Source: Gautieria morchelliformis
Taxonomy: Eukaryota; Basidiomycota; Agaricomycetes; Gomphales; Gomphaceae
Assembly (NCBI GenBank): GCA_015179125.1
Contig: WHVA01000077.1
Span: 186,001 to 250,000 of the forward strand
Reading direction: 5' to 3'
DNA length: 64,000 nucleotides
The notes under the pieces are model-generated. The model ran no database searches, had not been told where the DNA came from, and was given only the letters and a program-made list of their open reading frames with translations. Positions 45,587 through 56,827 of the stretch are shown in pieces (position 1 is the stretch's first letter; every line of letters starts with the position of its first letter). Made by a program: the position numbers and the translations under genes.

Positions 45587-46785
45587 ATGAGCCCCCCAGT
45601 TGACTTCTCTAAAATGACAAGTGCTGAGATGAAACAACATTTCGCTGACATCCTCACCCAAAAGGAACTGGCAGAAAAATGTGAGGCTGAGGAGGCCGCT
45701 CAGAAGGAGAAGGAAGCGGCTGGAGGAGGGGCGCAAGGAGAAAGAGCGCAAGGACCGCAAGGACCGCAAGGAGTGCGAACGCCTAGAGTGGGAGCACAAG
45801 GATCGCGAGCATGAGCTTGAGCGCATTGAGCAGGAGGCCGAAGCGGCAGAGAAACTCGTGGAAGAGCAGGCTGCTGCACAAAAGGCAACCACAGAAAAGG
45901 CGGCCGTGGTGGAAAAAGATCATGTGGCTGCAAAGGTAAGTTCCTCAGTCCATTTGATAGAGTAGGCTGACTGTCGGAACAGAAAAAATTGGCAGACACT
46001 GAAGAGATCTCTGTGCAGAGCGAAACTCCGTTGGAGGACACACTGGAAGAGACCCCGAAGCCAAAAAACAAGGGTAAGGGGAAGGCAATGGTGGAGTGGC
46101 GCACGGTGCAGGAAGAAAAGCAGTGCTGGAAGGAGGCCCACCGAGCGGGGGTCAAAAGGTCGGCACCGGAAGATGACGGCCAGCACAGCCTAGCTGCCAA
46201 GGCTGCCTGGGGAAGGAATTGCCGTGCGTCTGGGACCTGGCCGGAAAAGCCACCGCGTGCAACCACTGCAAGGATGCCAAGAAGCCGTGCATGGGCGATG
46301 GGCTCACAGCCCGAGTGTTGACCAAGCGGAAGAAGACCGGAGGATCAGAGGTCAGGTCAGAGAAACCTCTGCAAGCAGGCAGAAAACCTCCTTCCAAGGC
46401 GGCCAAGATGAGGGGGGTTCAGGAGGGGCTGGAGGCAAGCGAAAGTGGGGTAACGTGACAGGAGTGGATGGCTAACCCTCTTCTGGACATTGCAGGATGC
46501 TCCAGGGACTGCTCCAGCAAGGGGAGCAGACACTGCAAATGCAGCACAACTTTTACAGTGCTGTCGCAGATTGCCTTGGGGCATTTGAAGACCACCTCAA
46601 TCAGGTCGTCGTGGAACTGAGGTGGATGCAGGAGACGGAGGTTTGGAAGCGGGTGCAGAGGTTTCAGATGGCGAGGTGCAGGACATGGTGAGGTTTGAGG
46701 AGGCCTATGGGAGGGACGGAGATGCGGGGGAGCCGAGGGTGGATGACTGGGCTGTGTTTGGGGACAACACCATGGATGAAGACTA
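45587..46785 (+). pseudogene. Antisense accessory ORF of Gypsy-3
   Basis: Lies between the pol stop and the 3' LTR of Gypsy-3, on the opposite strand. It starts MSPPVDFSKMTSAEMKQHF, continues as a long charged, probably coiled-coil region (RKEKERKDRKDRKECERL...), then after a likely intron (45936-45982) an acidic/basic stretch and a cysteine cluster CVWDLAGKATACNHC with KKPC (C-x10-C-x2-C-x5-C). A helical part MLQGLLQQGEQTLQMQ and an acidic tail ending NTMDED follow. Frameshifts near 45700 and 46220 break it. I have met similar charged-plus-cysteine proteins in mushroom genomes but know no function; nucleic-acid binding is a guess. Confidence 0.6.
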
Positions 46786-46916
46786 AGGGTTGAAGAAACG
46801 TGTAGAATAAATTTCTTGGAATGTTGGAATGAGATTAGCGGAATTGAAATAATCGGATTTTAACTTGTGACTTAAGGAGTGAAAACGGAATAGAATGTTG
46901 GAGGTGTTGGAGTGAC

Positions 46917-48881
46917 TTAGTGGGTGGGAAGGGGTTCAGTCTTGGCAGGGTACGCCTTGTGGAAGTCTGAGATGAGTTCAGAGGTGTGGTTGAGTTCCAT
47001 GGCGGAAATCCAGGACGTCTCTTCATCTGTATTTTCATAGCCTGCCCACTTGACTAGGTACTGAAGTTGACAACAGTATCGCTTGTCGAGCTTGGAATTG
47101 AGGATTTCCAAAATCTCGTATTCCAGTTCTCCGTCAATGATCACTGGCGGAGGCGGGGGTTGTTCACGATTTGGAATAGTATTTGGAACTGCTGGTTCAA
47201 GCATAGACACATGGAATACTGGATGTACTGTGCCCATATTGTCAGGAAGTCTGAGAATGAAAGAACAGCTGCCGGCCTTAGTCATGATCTCGTAAGGCCA
47301 AGGTATTTTTCAGAGAGCTTTTTCAAGGGGTGAGTGGTGCGGAAGTTTTCAGCTTTGACAAAGACCTTGTCGCCTATCTCGAATGCCGGTTGTGAAAGAC
47401 GTTTCCGATTGGTGGAAGGTTGGTATCTCTTTTGTGAAGCGGATATGTTTGCTCGGAGGTGCTGGTGAAGGTCATCGAGTTCCACAACGGAGTCTCGGGC
47501 TCTGGCAGAGGCGAGGTCGTGTTCAGGGTTGATGGCGAGATTCGGGTGATAGTCCTTGTTGGCATAAAAGGGCGAAATTTCGGTGGTGGCGGAAGGCGCA
47601 TTGTTGTAAGCGAATTCTGCGAGCGGAAGAAGGTCGGACCAGTTGCTATGTTGGTAGTTGCAATAGACGTGGAGGTACTGCTCGAGGGTCTGATTAGTAG
47701 TTTCCGTTTGGCTGTCACCTTCAGGATGATAACCGGAAGTGAAGTGGAGCTTCATGTCGAGGGCCTTGCAGAGTGTGCGGAAGAAGGAGGAAACGAATTC
47801 TGATCCATGGTCGGAAGTGACATGGGAGGGTATTCTGTGCTTGGAAAAGACATGAAGCACGAAGAGCTGTGTGAGCTGGGTGGAAGTGATGGTGTCGTAA
47901 GTCGGAATAAAGATAGACTGCTTTGTAAGGCGGTCAACGATAACTAGAATGGTATTATAGCCAGATGACTAAGGAAGTTTCTCGATGAAGTCCATGGATA
48001 TCGAATTCCAGGGCTGTTCCGGGATCAGAAGTTGCTTCAGGAGGCTATAGGGTTTGTGACGTTGAGGTTTGGCATGCATACAATTGGTGCATGACTTGCA
48101 GTAGTCTTGGACCATTGTGCGGAGGAGTGGCCAAGTGTAGGTATGTCGGATGATGTTGAGGGTCTCGTTCTGGCCTTGGTGTCCTGAGAGCGGATGATTG
48201 TGGCTTTTCTGGAGTATGCAGAGTTGTAGATCATTGATATCCAGAACATAGATTCGGGACTTGTAGTGGAGGAATCCATTGGAATTGAGGGACCATCCAG
48301 GACTGGTTGGGTTCTCGAGGTGGGTTGCGGAGATGGGGTCAGAACAAAGTGCGGAACAGATGTCAGAATGGAGAGACTTGGTGTCCATGATGATAGAGGC
48401 GTGGAGTAGCGGAAATTGCAATGCCGTTGCACGAAGGGACAATGCCAGCTGCTCAGTTGAGAATACCAGGCACAAGTTGTGCGGATTAACGCTGGCATAG
48501 TCACTACTTCCCTCTTTTGGGTAGACATCCCAACATCTAGTGAGTGCATCAGGTTTTGCTCCAAGCTTTCTGGGGCGGAAACAGATAACCATGTTGAACT
48601 GCGAGAGATATTCAGACCAGCGGACTTGACGGCAAGTCAAAATCTTAGTAGTTGGAAAATACTCAAGGTTTTTATGATCCGTGACAACGTCGATGGGATA
48701 GGTCGGACCTTCGAGGTAGTGTCGCCAAATTTTGAAGGCTTCGAAGATTGTGAGTAGTTCCTTATCATGAACGTCGTAGTTGAGTTCCGGGGCGGAAAAG
48801 GTGTGGGAATCAAAAGCAATCGGATGAATTTCTCTGTCGTCGGGGGAAATGATTGAAAGGATGGCGGCTAGCATGTAGTGG
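46917..48881 (-). pseudogene. Gypsy-3 pol: RNase H, integrase, chromodomain
   Basis: From high to low coordinates: RNase H (HPIAFDSHTFSAPELNYDVH), integrase zinc region (HNHPLSGHQGQNETLNIIRH) and core (TSDHGSEFVSSFF ... YHPEGDSQTETTNQTLEQYL), then a chromodomain (ILNSKLDKRYCCQLQYLVKW). Frames change near 47285 and 47940. At 48882 the RNase H start is interrupted by a 1.26-kb insertion; the upstream part resumes at 50149. Confidence 0.87.
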
Positions 48882-48886
48882 GAAGC

Positions 48887-50148
48887 TGTCAAGATTGGTT
48901 TTTAGGCATTAATATCATGTATTAGTAAACACAGCGAATGCTCGAATAACTTGTGTGAAGAGGTGTGCTGTTTGGCGAATAATAAGGTGAACCAATAAAT
49001 GTTCAGAAAGAAGAGGGCTGCCTGAATGGAGCTCACCCTATCTACAGTCGTAGCAGGATAGCCCATGGCACTCGACGATGTAACGTACAAGGTGTCACAG
49101 AAAGGTTGTTCAAGTACCAACAATCCTTTCATCGGCGAAGGCGCTCCTTCAGAGCCCTTCTCCAACAGTGCAGATAATAGTTTGAAGGCTACGGTAATGA
49201 ATGTGAAGAACGAAAACTCACCAGTGGTGCTTAAGTCCTCCTCTGGTTGAAGATAGAAATCTACAGGAGAGGGCTCAAGACGATAGTCACAGTGAGGTCA
49301 AGTTTTGCACAAGATAGATGTATGATAATTGAACTGGAGAATATACATGCGAATGTAAACTACTTATATTGAATGCTCATATAATATCAGCAAATGGGAA
49401 AGAGGCTGTCATGAGTCAGGGCTGGGTAGGGGTGCGCAGTCAGGGTACAAAATAGGTGAAACATGTATATAATAGAAAGGAAGAGGAGTGCGAATGTGAA
49501 ACGACGGGGTGAAAAGAGGACGAAGGGACCTATGTGCGAAAACACACCTTGAGACCTGCATATATGTTACCCTGCACAGACTCTTCGTTTGCTGGGCTGA
49601 TCCTATGGTTAGGATGTCCCGCGAATGCATCCCGGCTATGTGAACACCTAAAGGGGTTGCATTGGGAAGATGATGGGGCTAGTGATGAACAATCACGCCG
49701 GGTAGAGCATGTCGATCGTGTTTGATTGCATGCCTGCTGGTGAATCATGCGAGCAGCGAATGGTCATTCGGCGAATGTGGTGAAGGGTGGATGGAGTGAA
49801 CATAGAGGGGGCTTGGTCGGAGAGCAGGGCAAAGGTGAGCGAACATGGAGTAGGAGTGGTGAAAGGGAGAACGGGGGTAGCTAAATGCGTAAAATATATA
49901 AGTTGTGACAATCTGGCCATAGGAACATCCAAAAGGGGGTTGAGCCAAGGAGGCAATGAGACCAGCGATGAACCATCGAGCCAATCAAGGGACGTCGATC
50001 GTGTTTTTATGGCATGGCTATGGAAAGTGATGCAAGTAGCGAAAATCGTTTGGCGAACTCGGTGAAGGGCGATCGAAGCGAACACAGAGGTGGAGTGATA
50101 AAGGGGAGGATAGAGCTACTTGGTATAGGAAATAAACGCGTCATGACA
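48887..50148. mobile_element. 1.26-kb LTR-like insertion (probable solo LTR) in Gypsy-3
   Basis: Starts TGTCAAGATTGG and ends GCGTCATGACA on the + strand, with inverted TGTCA/TGACA ends. Flanks are GAAGC (48882-48886) and GAAGT (50149-50153), a 5-bp target duplication with one change. Without it, the Gypsy-3 frame runs ETDTS-HYMLAAILS. Inside, two roughly 250-bp segments (near 49660-49870 and 49950-50110) are similar to each other. It has no coding domains, which fits a solo LTR. Confidence 0.75.
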
Positions 50149-50153
50149 GAAGT

Positions 50154-50401
50154 GTCGGTTTCAAGTACAAGTTGGGCATCAGGAATCCAGAAACCAAGGA
50201 TAGGAGCCATAGTAAAAGCTGCCCTGAGGGTTTTGAATGCTGAGTGGCATTCCGGAGTGAAATTCCATGGAGCACCCTTCCTGGTGAGACGCGTGAGCAG
50301 AACAGTAATGTCAGAAAAGTTATAAATGAAATGTTGGTAAAAGTTGGCGAAGCCAAGGAAAGACTGCACATCCTTAACACGTCGGGGTTCTGGCCATTCT
50401 T
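50154..50401 (-). pseudogene. Gypsy-3 pol fragment: end of reverse transcriptase
   Basis: Minus-strand codons read EWPEPRRVKDVQSFLGFANF, then FTPECHSAFKTLRAAFT and DAQLVLETDTS, the linker between reverse transcriptase and RNase H. It is bounded on the left by the LTR-like insertion and on the right by the 9.45-kb inverted-repeat element, beyond which the same frame continues at 59857. Confidence 0.88.
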
Positions 50402-50403
50402 TA

Positions 50404-51125
50404 CACCCGTTTGCAGTACCTAAGGCGCGTGTCGGATTTGCTTCCGTTTTAGCGCGCAAACTTCGAACAACGATATCTTGCTTAATATCCCTCCGATTCG
50501 CTTGAAATTTCATATCTGAAGCTATGTGGACCATAGCTAGGGCATAGAACTAAAAAATCCGAATAAAACAAGCATTTTTTATTTTGCATTTTGGGTGCTG
50601 ACAGGGGAACAATGTCAAGCTTAGCTTACTGTATGTAGTTCAATGCAGGTTTTAAGTTTGTTTGCTACTTTGTACTAATGGTGAGAACCCACTACAGGAG
50701 AATCTCCAGAAGAGGGTGTCATAGGATTGGAGAGGAAGGGCTTAGCTTCTTCTGACATTGGATCAGTGAGATCTGACAGTAGGCGTTCATTCTCGATGTC
50801 GGATTTCCTCCTGTGTAGCATAAGCCCCGAAAATCTGAGAGATCATATAACGTGGAACATACGTGTCATCAAAGTTCGTAATAGCATCTTTGATCCCTTC
50901 CGCACCGAGTGCCAATGCACCATAAGGCAACTTCGCCGATCCTGACACGTTCTTGAGCTCAGAAACCGCGGGGGCGCACACATATGCGGTGGGGTGAGGG
51001 GCGCGGAGGTGCTGGGGTGGGCAAGCTGGTGTAGGAGGACGGGGTGGTGGGGGAGCGGGCAGCGGCGGGTGCGGGTGCTGGTGCGGGTGCAGGTGCGGGT
51101 GCAGGTACAGGTGCAGGTACGGGTG
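50404..51125 (+). repeat. Left inverted arm of the 9.45-kb element
   Basis: Nearly all positions match the reverse complement of 59140-59854, with a few substitutions and short indels. The inner part is a GGTGCGGGTGCAGG-type repeat where the match fades. Confidence 0.85.
50787..50990 (-). pseudogene. ORF fragment in left arm, reading outward
   Basis: Minus-strand frame with AVSELKNVSGSAKLPYGALA, LGAEGIKDAITNFDDTYVP and an end at EEIRHRE. Its mirror copy is in the right arm (59283-59482). The PYGALALGAEGI pattern resembles the end of some hypothetical mushroom proteins (family unnamed). The proline- and histidine-rich upstream codons come from the GC-rich repeat and are not convincing protein. 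Confidence 0.35.
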
Positions 51126-52441
51126 CGATTGCAGCACGGACGACACAGAGCTCATCGTGAGGAGACTGGGCATACGGTTAGCAGGGTGTGGGGGCGTCGA
51201 CACACCTTGACACCCAGGGGACTCCACGCAGGGGACATGGGGGATACCAGCCCAAACGGCAGCCGGTAGAGGGACGGGAGCGCAGACGTGACACGACTGG
51301 GCTGGCGGCCCTCGAGGCATGCGAGGGTGTCGCCGCGGTTGGTGTTGCGGTAGCATGTGGAGGCGCGGGACATGGCAGTGGTCATTGCGAGGGTGTTGAT
51401 GGTAGGAGTGATGGAGCCACGGTTGGTTGGGGTGCGGGTGGACGACAGGAAGGAACTGCTCGTGCTTGTACGAGTAGAAGGGGCGCTTCAAGTCACAATG
51501 GTGGACTTGTAGTTGGGACGCATGACAGCCCTTTCAGCGAGGATGTAAAGTAAGCATAAGTAGCAAACTCACCAATAAAAACAGGATAGTGGCCATTCGA
51601 CACCTGAAAATTACACTTGAGTTGGGGTTCAGCATTGGGAGTAAGGGTGCAAATGCTGTCGCACGATTCATGTCATAGAATTCTTTGTGTTTCGGGAACT
51701 TCCGTTCTCCTTGTATGTGTTGTGATAAACGCAACTATCCCATTTCAAATCATTTATATATAAAAGAAACTAATAAAGAAAGAAAACAAAAGAAAAAGAT
51801 CAAAAAGAAACAGAAATGACATTTATGATAGACATTGGCCCAGACGACGATCACATGAATTTACGACATGCTATATTACCCATAGATCAGGTGATGTACA
51901 GAAGTTCGAGCATCGACCACGTGCGGTCAATCAGGGACGGCGCGCCTATCAAGTGATGGCATCGGCCATGACGTCGACAGGCGCCAGGCCATAGGCACCG
52001 AGGGGTGCGGGCACCAAACGCCACAGAGGACAATAGACTGCGCAGGAATATAGGGTGCTGTGGAGCGACCTGAGAATGTCATCCGCAGTACACATACTCA
52101 CTTAGCTGCCCCACAGAAAGGGCACAGAGACAGCGGCCCCATCTCCAAGCCCAGCATTTATGCTGGACAGGGTAAACTCAGCTCCATTTTTCTATTTGAA
52201 CCCCATGACACGTCTGACTGACTACTATCTTAACATCATGTGGACAGGGGCTTTGTATACTAGGTACAGATCTCTATTCCAAAGCCCAGACAATCCTAAC
52301 ACCATCCCCATCACCCCATGACTTTATGACTATAAATTAGTCACCCCTTAGCTACAAACAGCTTTTCGACCCATCTGTCTAATATCTTGAACACTAGTAG
52401 TTACTATCAACATAGTATAAATAGCTAGTACAAATGTATGA
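51126..52441. other. Gene-free interior stretch
   Basis: Contains the end of the GC-rich arm, a 51.2-51.5 kb segment with open but featureless frames, and ordinary sequence without recognisable domains. A TATAAATAG-type motif is near 52416. Confidence 0.4.
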
Positions 52442-52785
52442 ACGAAATCATCCAGAATCAATTATTCTGCCTCCTGAAATTACTGTAGTCTTGTTTGATA
52501 GCTACAGAGCTCAGATCTTGATAGTTTATTCCAAATCTTCGTCGAGGGTCTACTATCACTGTTTACTCTATACTACCTTAAAAGCGAACACTTTTGATTT
52601 GGTTATCCCTTGGATCGACACCATTCTTCTGTCGACACGGTCACGTGACTCTCATTCATCAGTGCTGGACGCGCCTCAAAAGGCTTAGTCAGCACACAGA
52701 TGAGGGGCGAACACAGTGGTTCCAGTCACTGAGCAATAGATTCTATTCGTTGAAAGGCACTAATTAACATCTTAATCCAAAAGTA
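52442..52785 (+). repeat. Dispersed ~335-bp repeat, copy 2
   Basis: Closely matches 24058-24394, the sequence that abuts the broken Helitron F. Here it ends about 25 bp before the ATG of the Tc1-like gene, so it is probably that transposon's 5' untranslated or promoter region. Confidence 0.75.
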
Positions 52786-52809
52786 TGTACTACCCACACC
52801 ATCGCTCAT

Positions 52810-54036
52810 ATGCCTCGCCCTGGCAACCCTAAACCTGTTCATCACATGTACAGCAAGGATCTGCGGGATCGCGTTATACACCAAAAATTCAAGCTCAACA
52901 AGAAATCAAGCGATATTGCAATTGACCTCGATATGTCACTACATGTAGTTCAACGCACAATCAAACTCTGGCGGGATGTTGGAGACGTTGTGGCAGAGCC
53001 AAAGCGGCTATCTCATGGGTCAAAAATGACCTCAGCTCAGAGTGAAGTAAGTAATTCATATCTGTGTTTAGCTGTAGCTTATTTTATTTTATAACAGTTT
53101 CTTCTTGTGCTTCTTGAATGCTCGCCCGATCTTTACCTTGATGAGCTTGTCGAAGAGCTAGAGGTGCAGCATGGTATTTTAGTAAGTATATCAACTGTCT
53201 GGAGGACGCTTCGACATCTTGGCTTGCAAAGAAAGAAAGTGAGTCATTAAATCCTCGAAGAATGACAACCTTTATATTTGTCTCCAATACAGCTTTCACG
53301 GGCAGCCGCAGAGCGCTGTGAAGCCTCGCGGACTGCTTTCCAGTTTCGTATTGGTAGTGAACCACCGGACCGTTTGGTTTTCACAGATGAAAGCGCAATT
53401 GACCTTCGCACAACATATAGACTAATGGGATGGGCTACAAGGGATGTAGGCCTCGAGTGCGAGCACGTTTCCAAAGGGGCGAAAGGTAACGATTTGTGCA
53501 TGGGCCTCCATTATTGTATCGCTAATATCCACTCAGATTTTCAATCCTTCTGGCGCTCTCACAAGATGGAATCATCTATAACCATATCAAATTAGGGGCA
53601 TACAACGGTCCAGAGTTCCTTGGGTTTCTGAAGGGCCTTTTAGAGGTAATGAACCCTTACCCGGCACCACAGAGTGTTCTTGTTATGAATAACTGCACCA
53701 TTCACCACATACCTGAGGTCTCACTCTTATGTGCCCAAAGGTTTTTACCATTATAAACTGTTTTCACTAGTGTCTAATCTTGCATTTGCAGAGGAATCAA
53801 ACTGATGTATCTTCCGCTGTACTTGCCCGATCTCAACCTGATCTCAGAATCATTCTCCTTCATCAAAGCTCACCTCAGATGTCATGGTGCCGAGTTCCGT
53901 GCATGTGTTGCAAGTAAGGAGAGGGCTGAGCTATTCATGTTTCTCTACGAGGCACTGTATCGGATTACACACAGACATGCGCGAGGGTGGATGAAGGACT
54001 GTGGCTATCTGGAGTGCAGCTGTACTACTGTAATGT
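52810..54036 (+). pseudogene. Tc1-like transposase with D-to-N catalytic substitution
   Basis: Starts MPRPGNPKPVHHMYSKDLRD with a helix-turn-helix (DIAIDLDMSLHVVQRTIKLW). Several short GT-AG introns are needed (for example from 53047, at about 53487-53538, and about 53738-53791). The DDE blocks are VFTDESAID (D codon near 53387), VLVMNNCTIHH, where the second Asp is Asn (AAT at 53688-53690), and YLPDLNLISESFSFIKAHLR with the Glu. Loss of the second Asp should abolish cutting. It lies inside the 9.45-kb element and could be an independent nested insertion or its former transposase. Confidence 0.8.
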
Positions 54037-54204
54037 AATTTTTTTGTTGTCAGAATGTTGAAAATTATCTGCAATGTGATGGATGATATTGGTAACACTT
54101 AGTAGTGCAAAAAGTACTCATTGTAAGTGCCCGCTCTTCCTACAGTGGCTACAGGATCTCATAATATTATATGTCATGCGTTACATGCGGTCTTTCCCAG
54201 CTCA

Positions 54205-56519
54205 TCCTCTCTCTTCACCTGTCATTTCCCCCTCCTCGACGCTCTCTTCACCTGTCATTTCCCCCTCATTAACATAATCCCAACTCTCTGGCAGGTCTGA
54301 AAGAGATTCAAGCCCAATCGTTACATACTGCCTGTATGGCTTGGTGGCCTGTAAAGTGTACTCATCGGCATCCGAAAATACGACCTTAACGAAGTCTGGT
54401 TTCAGCCATTCCAGAGCAGTCTCCCGAGAAAGTGTTAACCATTGAATCAAGAGTTTGGAGAATGGCTTCAAGCCCGTGGAGAAGTTTTTCGCGGCATCCT
54501 GTTGCTTTAACCTATCAAGGAAACTTCCCCTAGCTTGTAACACAGGTAACTCGTCAGAGAGCATCGTTTGACGGTAATTCTGTTCTAGTAGTGCGAGTGC
54601 CCCCTTGGTCTCCAGAATCTCCAGAATCAACCAAAATAAAACCCATATAAACGACTCCAGGTCATCAATTACTTGGTGCACAACTTGCGTTCCAGAGTCC
54701 CAAGCAACAATCAGCGCCTGAGACATGAAAGGCAGCATACCCTAGAACCATGTAAATCACAAGCCGCACACAACAACTAAAGACCCACCGAGCGATGCTT
54801 TGCTAATTCCCGCTTCTGATCCATCCAACGAATCGCCTGGTCCCCATCGCATATGAATCCCACACATCTAGTAACTTCTCGAGTCACGGCAAAACTGAAG
54901 CAAACATAAAAAAACAAAAGGACTGATGTGAAAGACGGTATGTACTCTGCCACAGGCGGCCGCTCAGCTTCATCCATCAGCATGACGTTCCTGACGCTTA
55001 CGTCCGGTGCAACCAGCCATTCTTAAACAGCCCAAAATGCCCTGTCAATCACCATTATAGGTAAATCATGTCCGATGCCCTCTTCGTTCACATACCCAAC
55101 ATGGCGTGCACTATGCAATGCACGAGCAATCGAGGACTTTGTGCAGCTCACAGTGACATCCCTCGGGTCTCAAAAACAGATCGCATATGTATTCGTTCGT
55201 CAGGCCTAACCCCGGCGTATGGCTCTGCACACGGGCCAATACGTTGCGTCATCAGGTATGAGCTTATCCATTCCGTCCTCGACAAGGTATGAGGCAAGGA
55301 TGTCTGGCAGTCCAAATCTGCCCGATAACGCTCCAAACATTGTGCCTTCTTCGTTATGGATTTTCAATGGCCATGAATCTTTCAGAATGACAGTGTCCGG
55401 CAAGAGAAAAGATATGCCTCCCTTCAACCTCAAGGGTTCTCGACCGTCAGTCTCTTTTCCAGGCTGAGAATACGGGGGTTGGTGACTTCGTAAGTTATAC
55501 CGGTGAGTGGACTGAGGTTGGGCGGGAGAACCATCGGTGGCGGTTGCACCTTCAAACCCAATTGTTAACTACTGGCCCAGATCTCTAAATGTCAAAACAC
55601 ACCCTTCTTGACCAAAAGATACACACGCGTTGCTCGTCTGCGAACGCAACGTCGGTCACAAAGTGTTTCCAAAATCTTGAATATACCCCTCTCGGGAATC
55701 GCAATGTCTGTGATGGTACGAGTAGTATCGATTCCAGCATGGTTTGTGTCGGTCCAAGAATTAATCCAAACCACTCCATGGACAAATCCTTTAAAGCCTC
55801 CCTCCTTCAAGAGGTCAAGTTCCGGCGTAACAACCAGACCCATGCGAGAATAAAATCCGAAGCGCACCCCCATCGTTGCGTTGTTGAAATGGATAACAGT
55901 GACGAAGAGTCTATCCAATTGGTGTGTGAACATACAGCGCGCGTACGTGCTTGACTGCAGGATCAAACCAGGCCAGTTATTCTTCACCTCTACGCAAATT
56001 TCAGCCTCATTCCATGAGAGCTTCGGCTTCGAGCCTCGGCTCTCACCAACCGACTGACAACCAACAAGGTCTGGTTTTAGGGGGGAAGTCTGTGTCAAGG
56101 GCTTCAGCCATTTCCCGACCGTACACGTAAAACTGAAGACCTCGGTGGATATTGCCATTCGGCAGCTTTTGGGAGGAGATGGACAGAATCTGGTTGAGTA
56201 GCCACTCCACCGGCGCATAATGAGCGCCTTCTGGACCAGTGCGGCTGGCCCATTCCTTGAAAGTGTCGGTTGGGCTGTCCCAGAACATGCCAGGTTTCAG
56301 TTTGGATCGGACAGTGTCAACAATCTTTTGATCTGCCCAACAGCGCTCTTCAAGCAGAGAATTACTCTCGAATATCGCACCGGAGAACTCGCCCTTCATC
56401 AGCTTTTTCAAATCATCCTGGGTCCGAATGTGTGATTCATGAGATTTACTGGAACTGACGCTATATGGTGTGCTCGTCATCAACGGAAGCTTGAGAGATT
56501 GGGGCGGTGTTGATGGCAT
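54205..56519 (-). pseudogene. FunK1-type fungal protein kinase, decayed
   Basis: Starts MPSTPPQSLKLPLMTSTPYS at 56519. The N-terminal FunK1 region reads KPGMFWDSPTDTFKEWASRT, APVEWLLNQILS, KLSWNEAEICVEVKNNW and YARCMFTHQLDRLFVTV. Downstream exons give KDSWPLKIHNEEGTMFGAL, DVSVRNVMLMDEAERPPVAE (catalytic-loop region), GFICDGDQAI (metal-binding loop) and MLPFMSQALIVAWDSG ... HQVIDDLESFIWVLFWLILE. A one-base frame slip lies near 56080 (A-run) and another directly before DVSVRN, where the expected HRD triplet is broken. FunK1 kinases are expanded in mushroom fungi; their substrates are largely unknown. This copy is probably inactive cargo. Confidence 0.75.
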
Positions 56520-56827
56520 CTGGAATAACAAATATCGAGAATTAGAGGCAGACAACAAGTAAAGAACTATGTTGTGCGAGTCTGAGAGGCAGAGATGTTG
56601 TCAACATGCGGACAAGTCACGTGACAAGTGAACCATCTACATTCTTGCGGTGTGTTGGTGGTAGCGGCCTCAAGGTTAAATACCAATAATGTGCCGTGCG
56701 CTGCCTCAGACGGTACTAAGGCCGCCAATCTCAAATATCCATAATTCTCTAAATTGTTCTTTTTGATGTATATAGTAAATCTAATTATTGTGTCCTACTG
56801 GCATAATTCTGCTTGCCTCCCTCCCTC

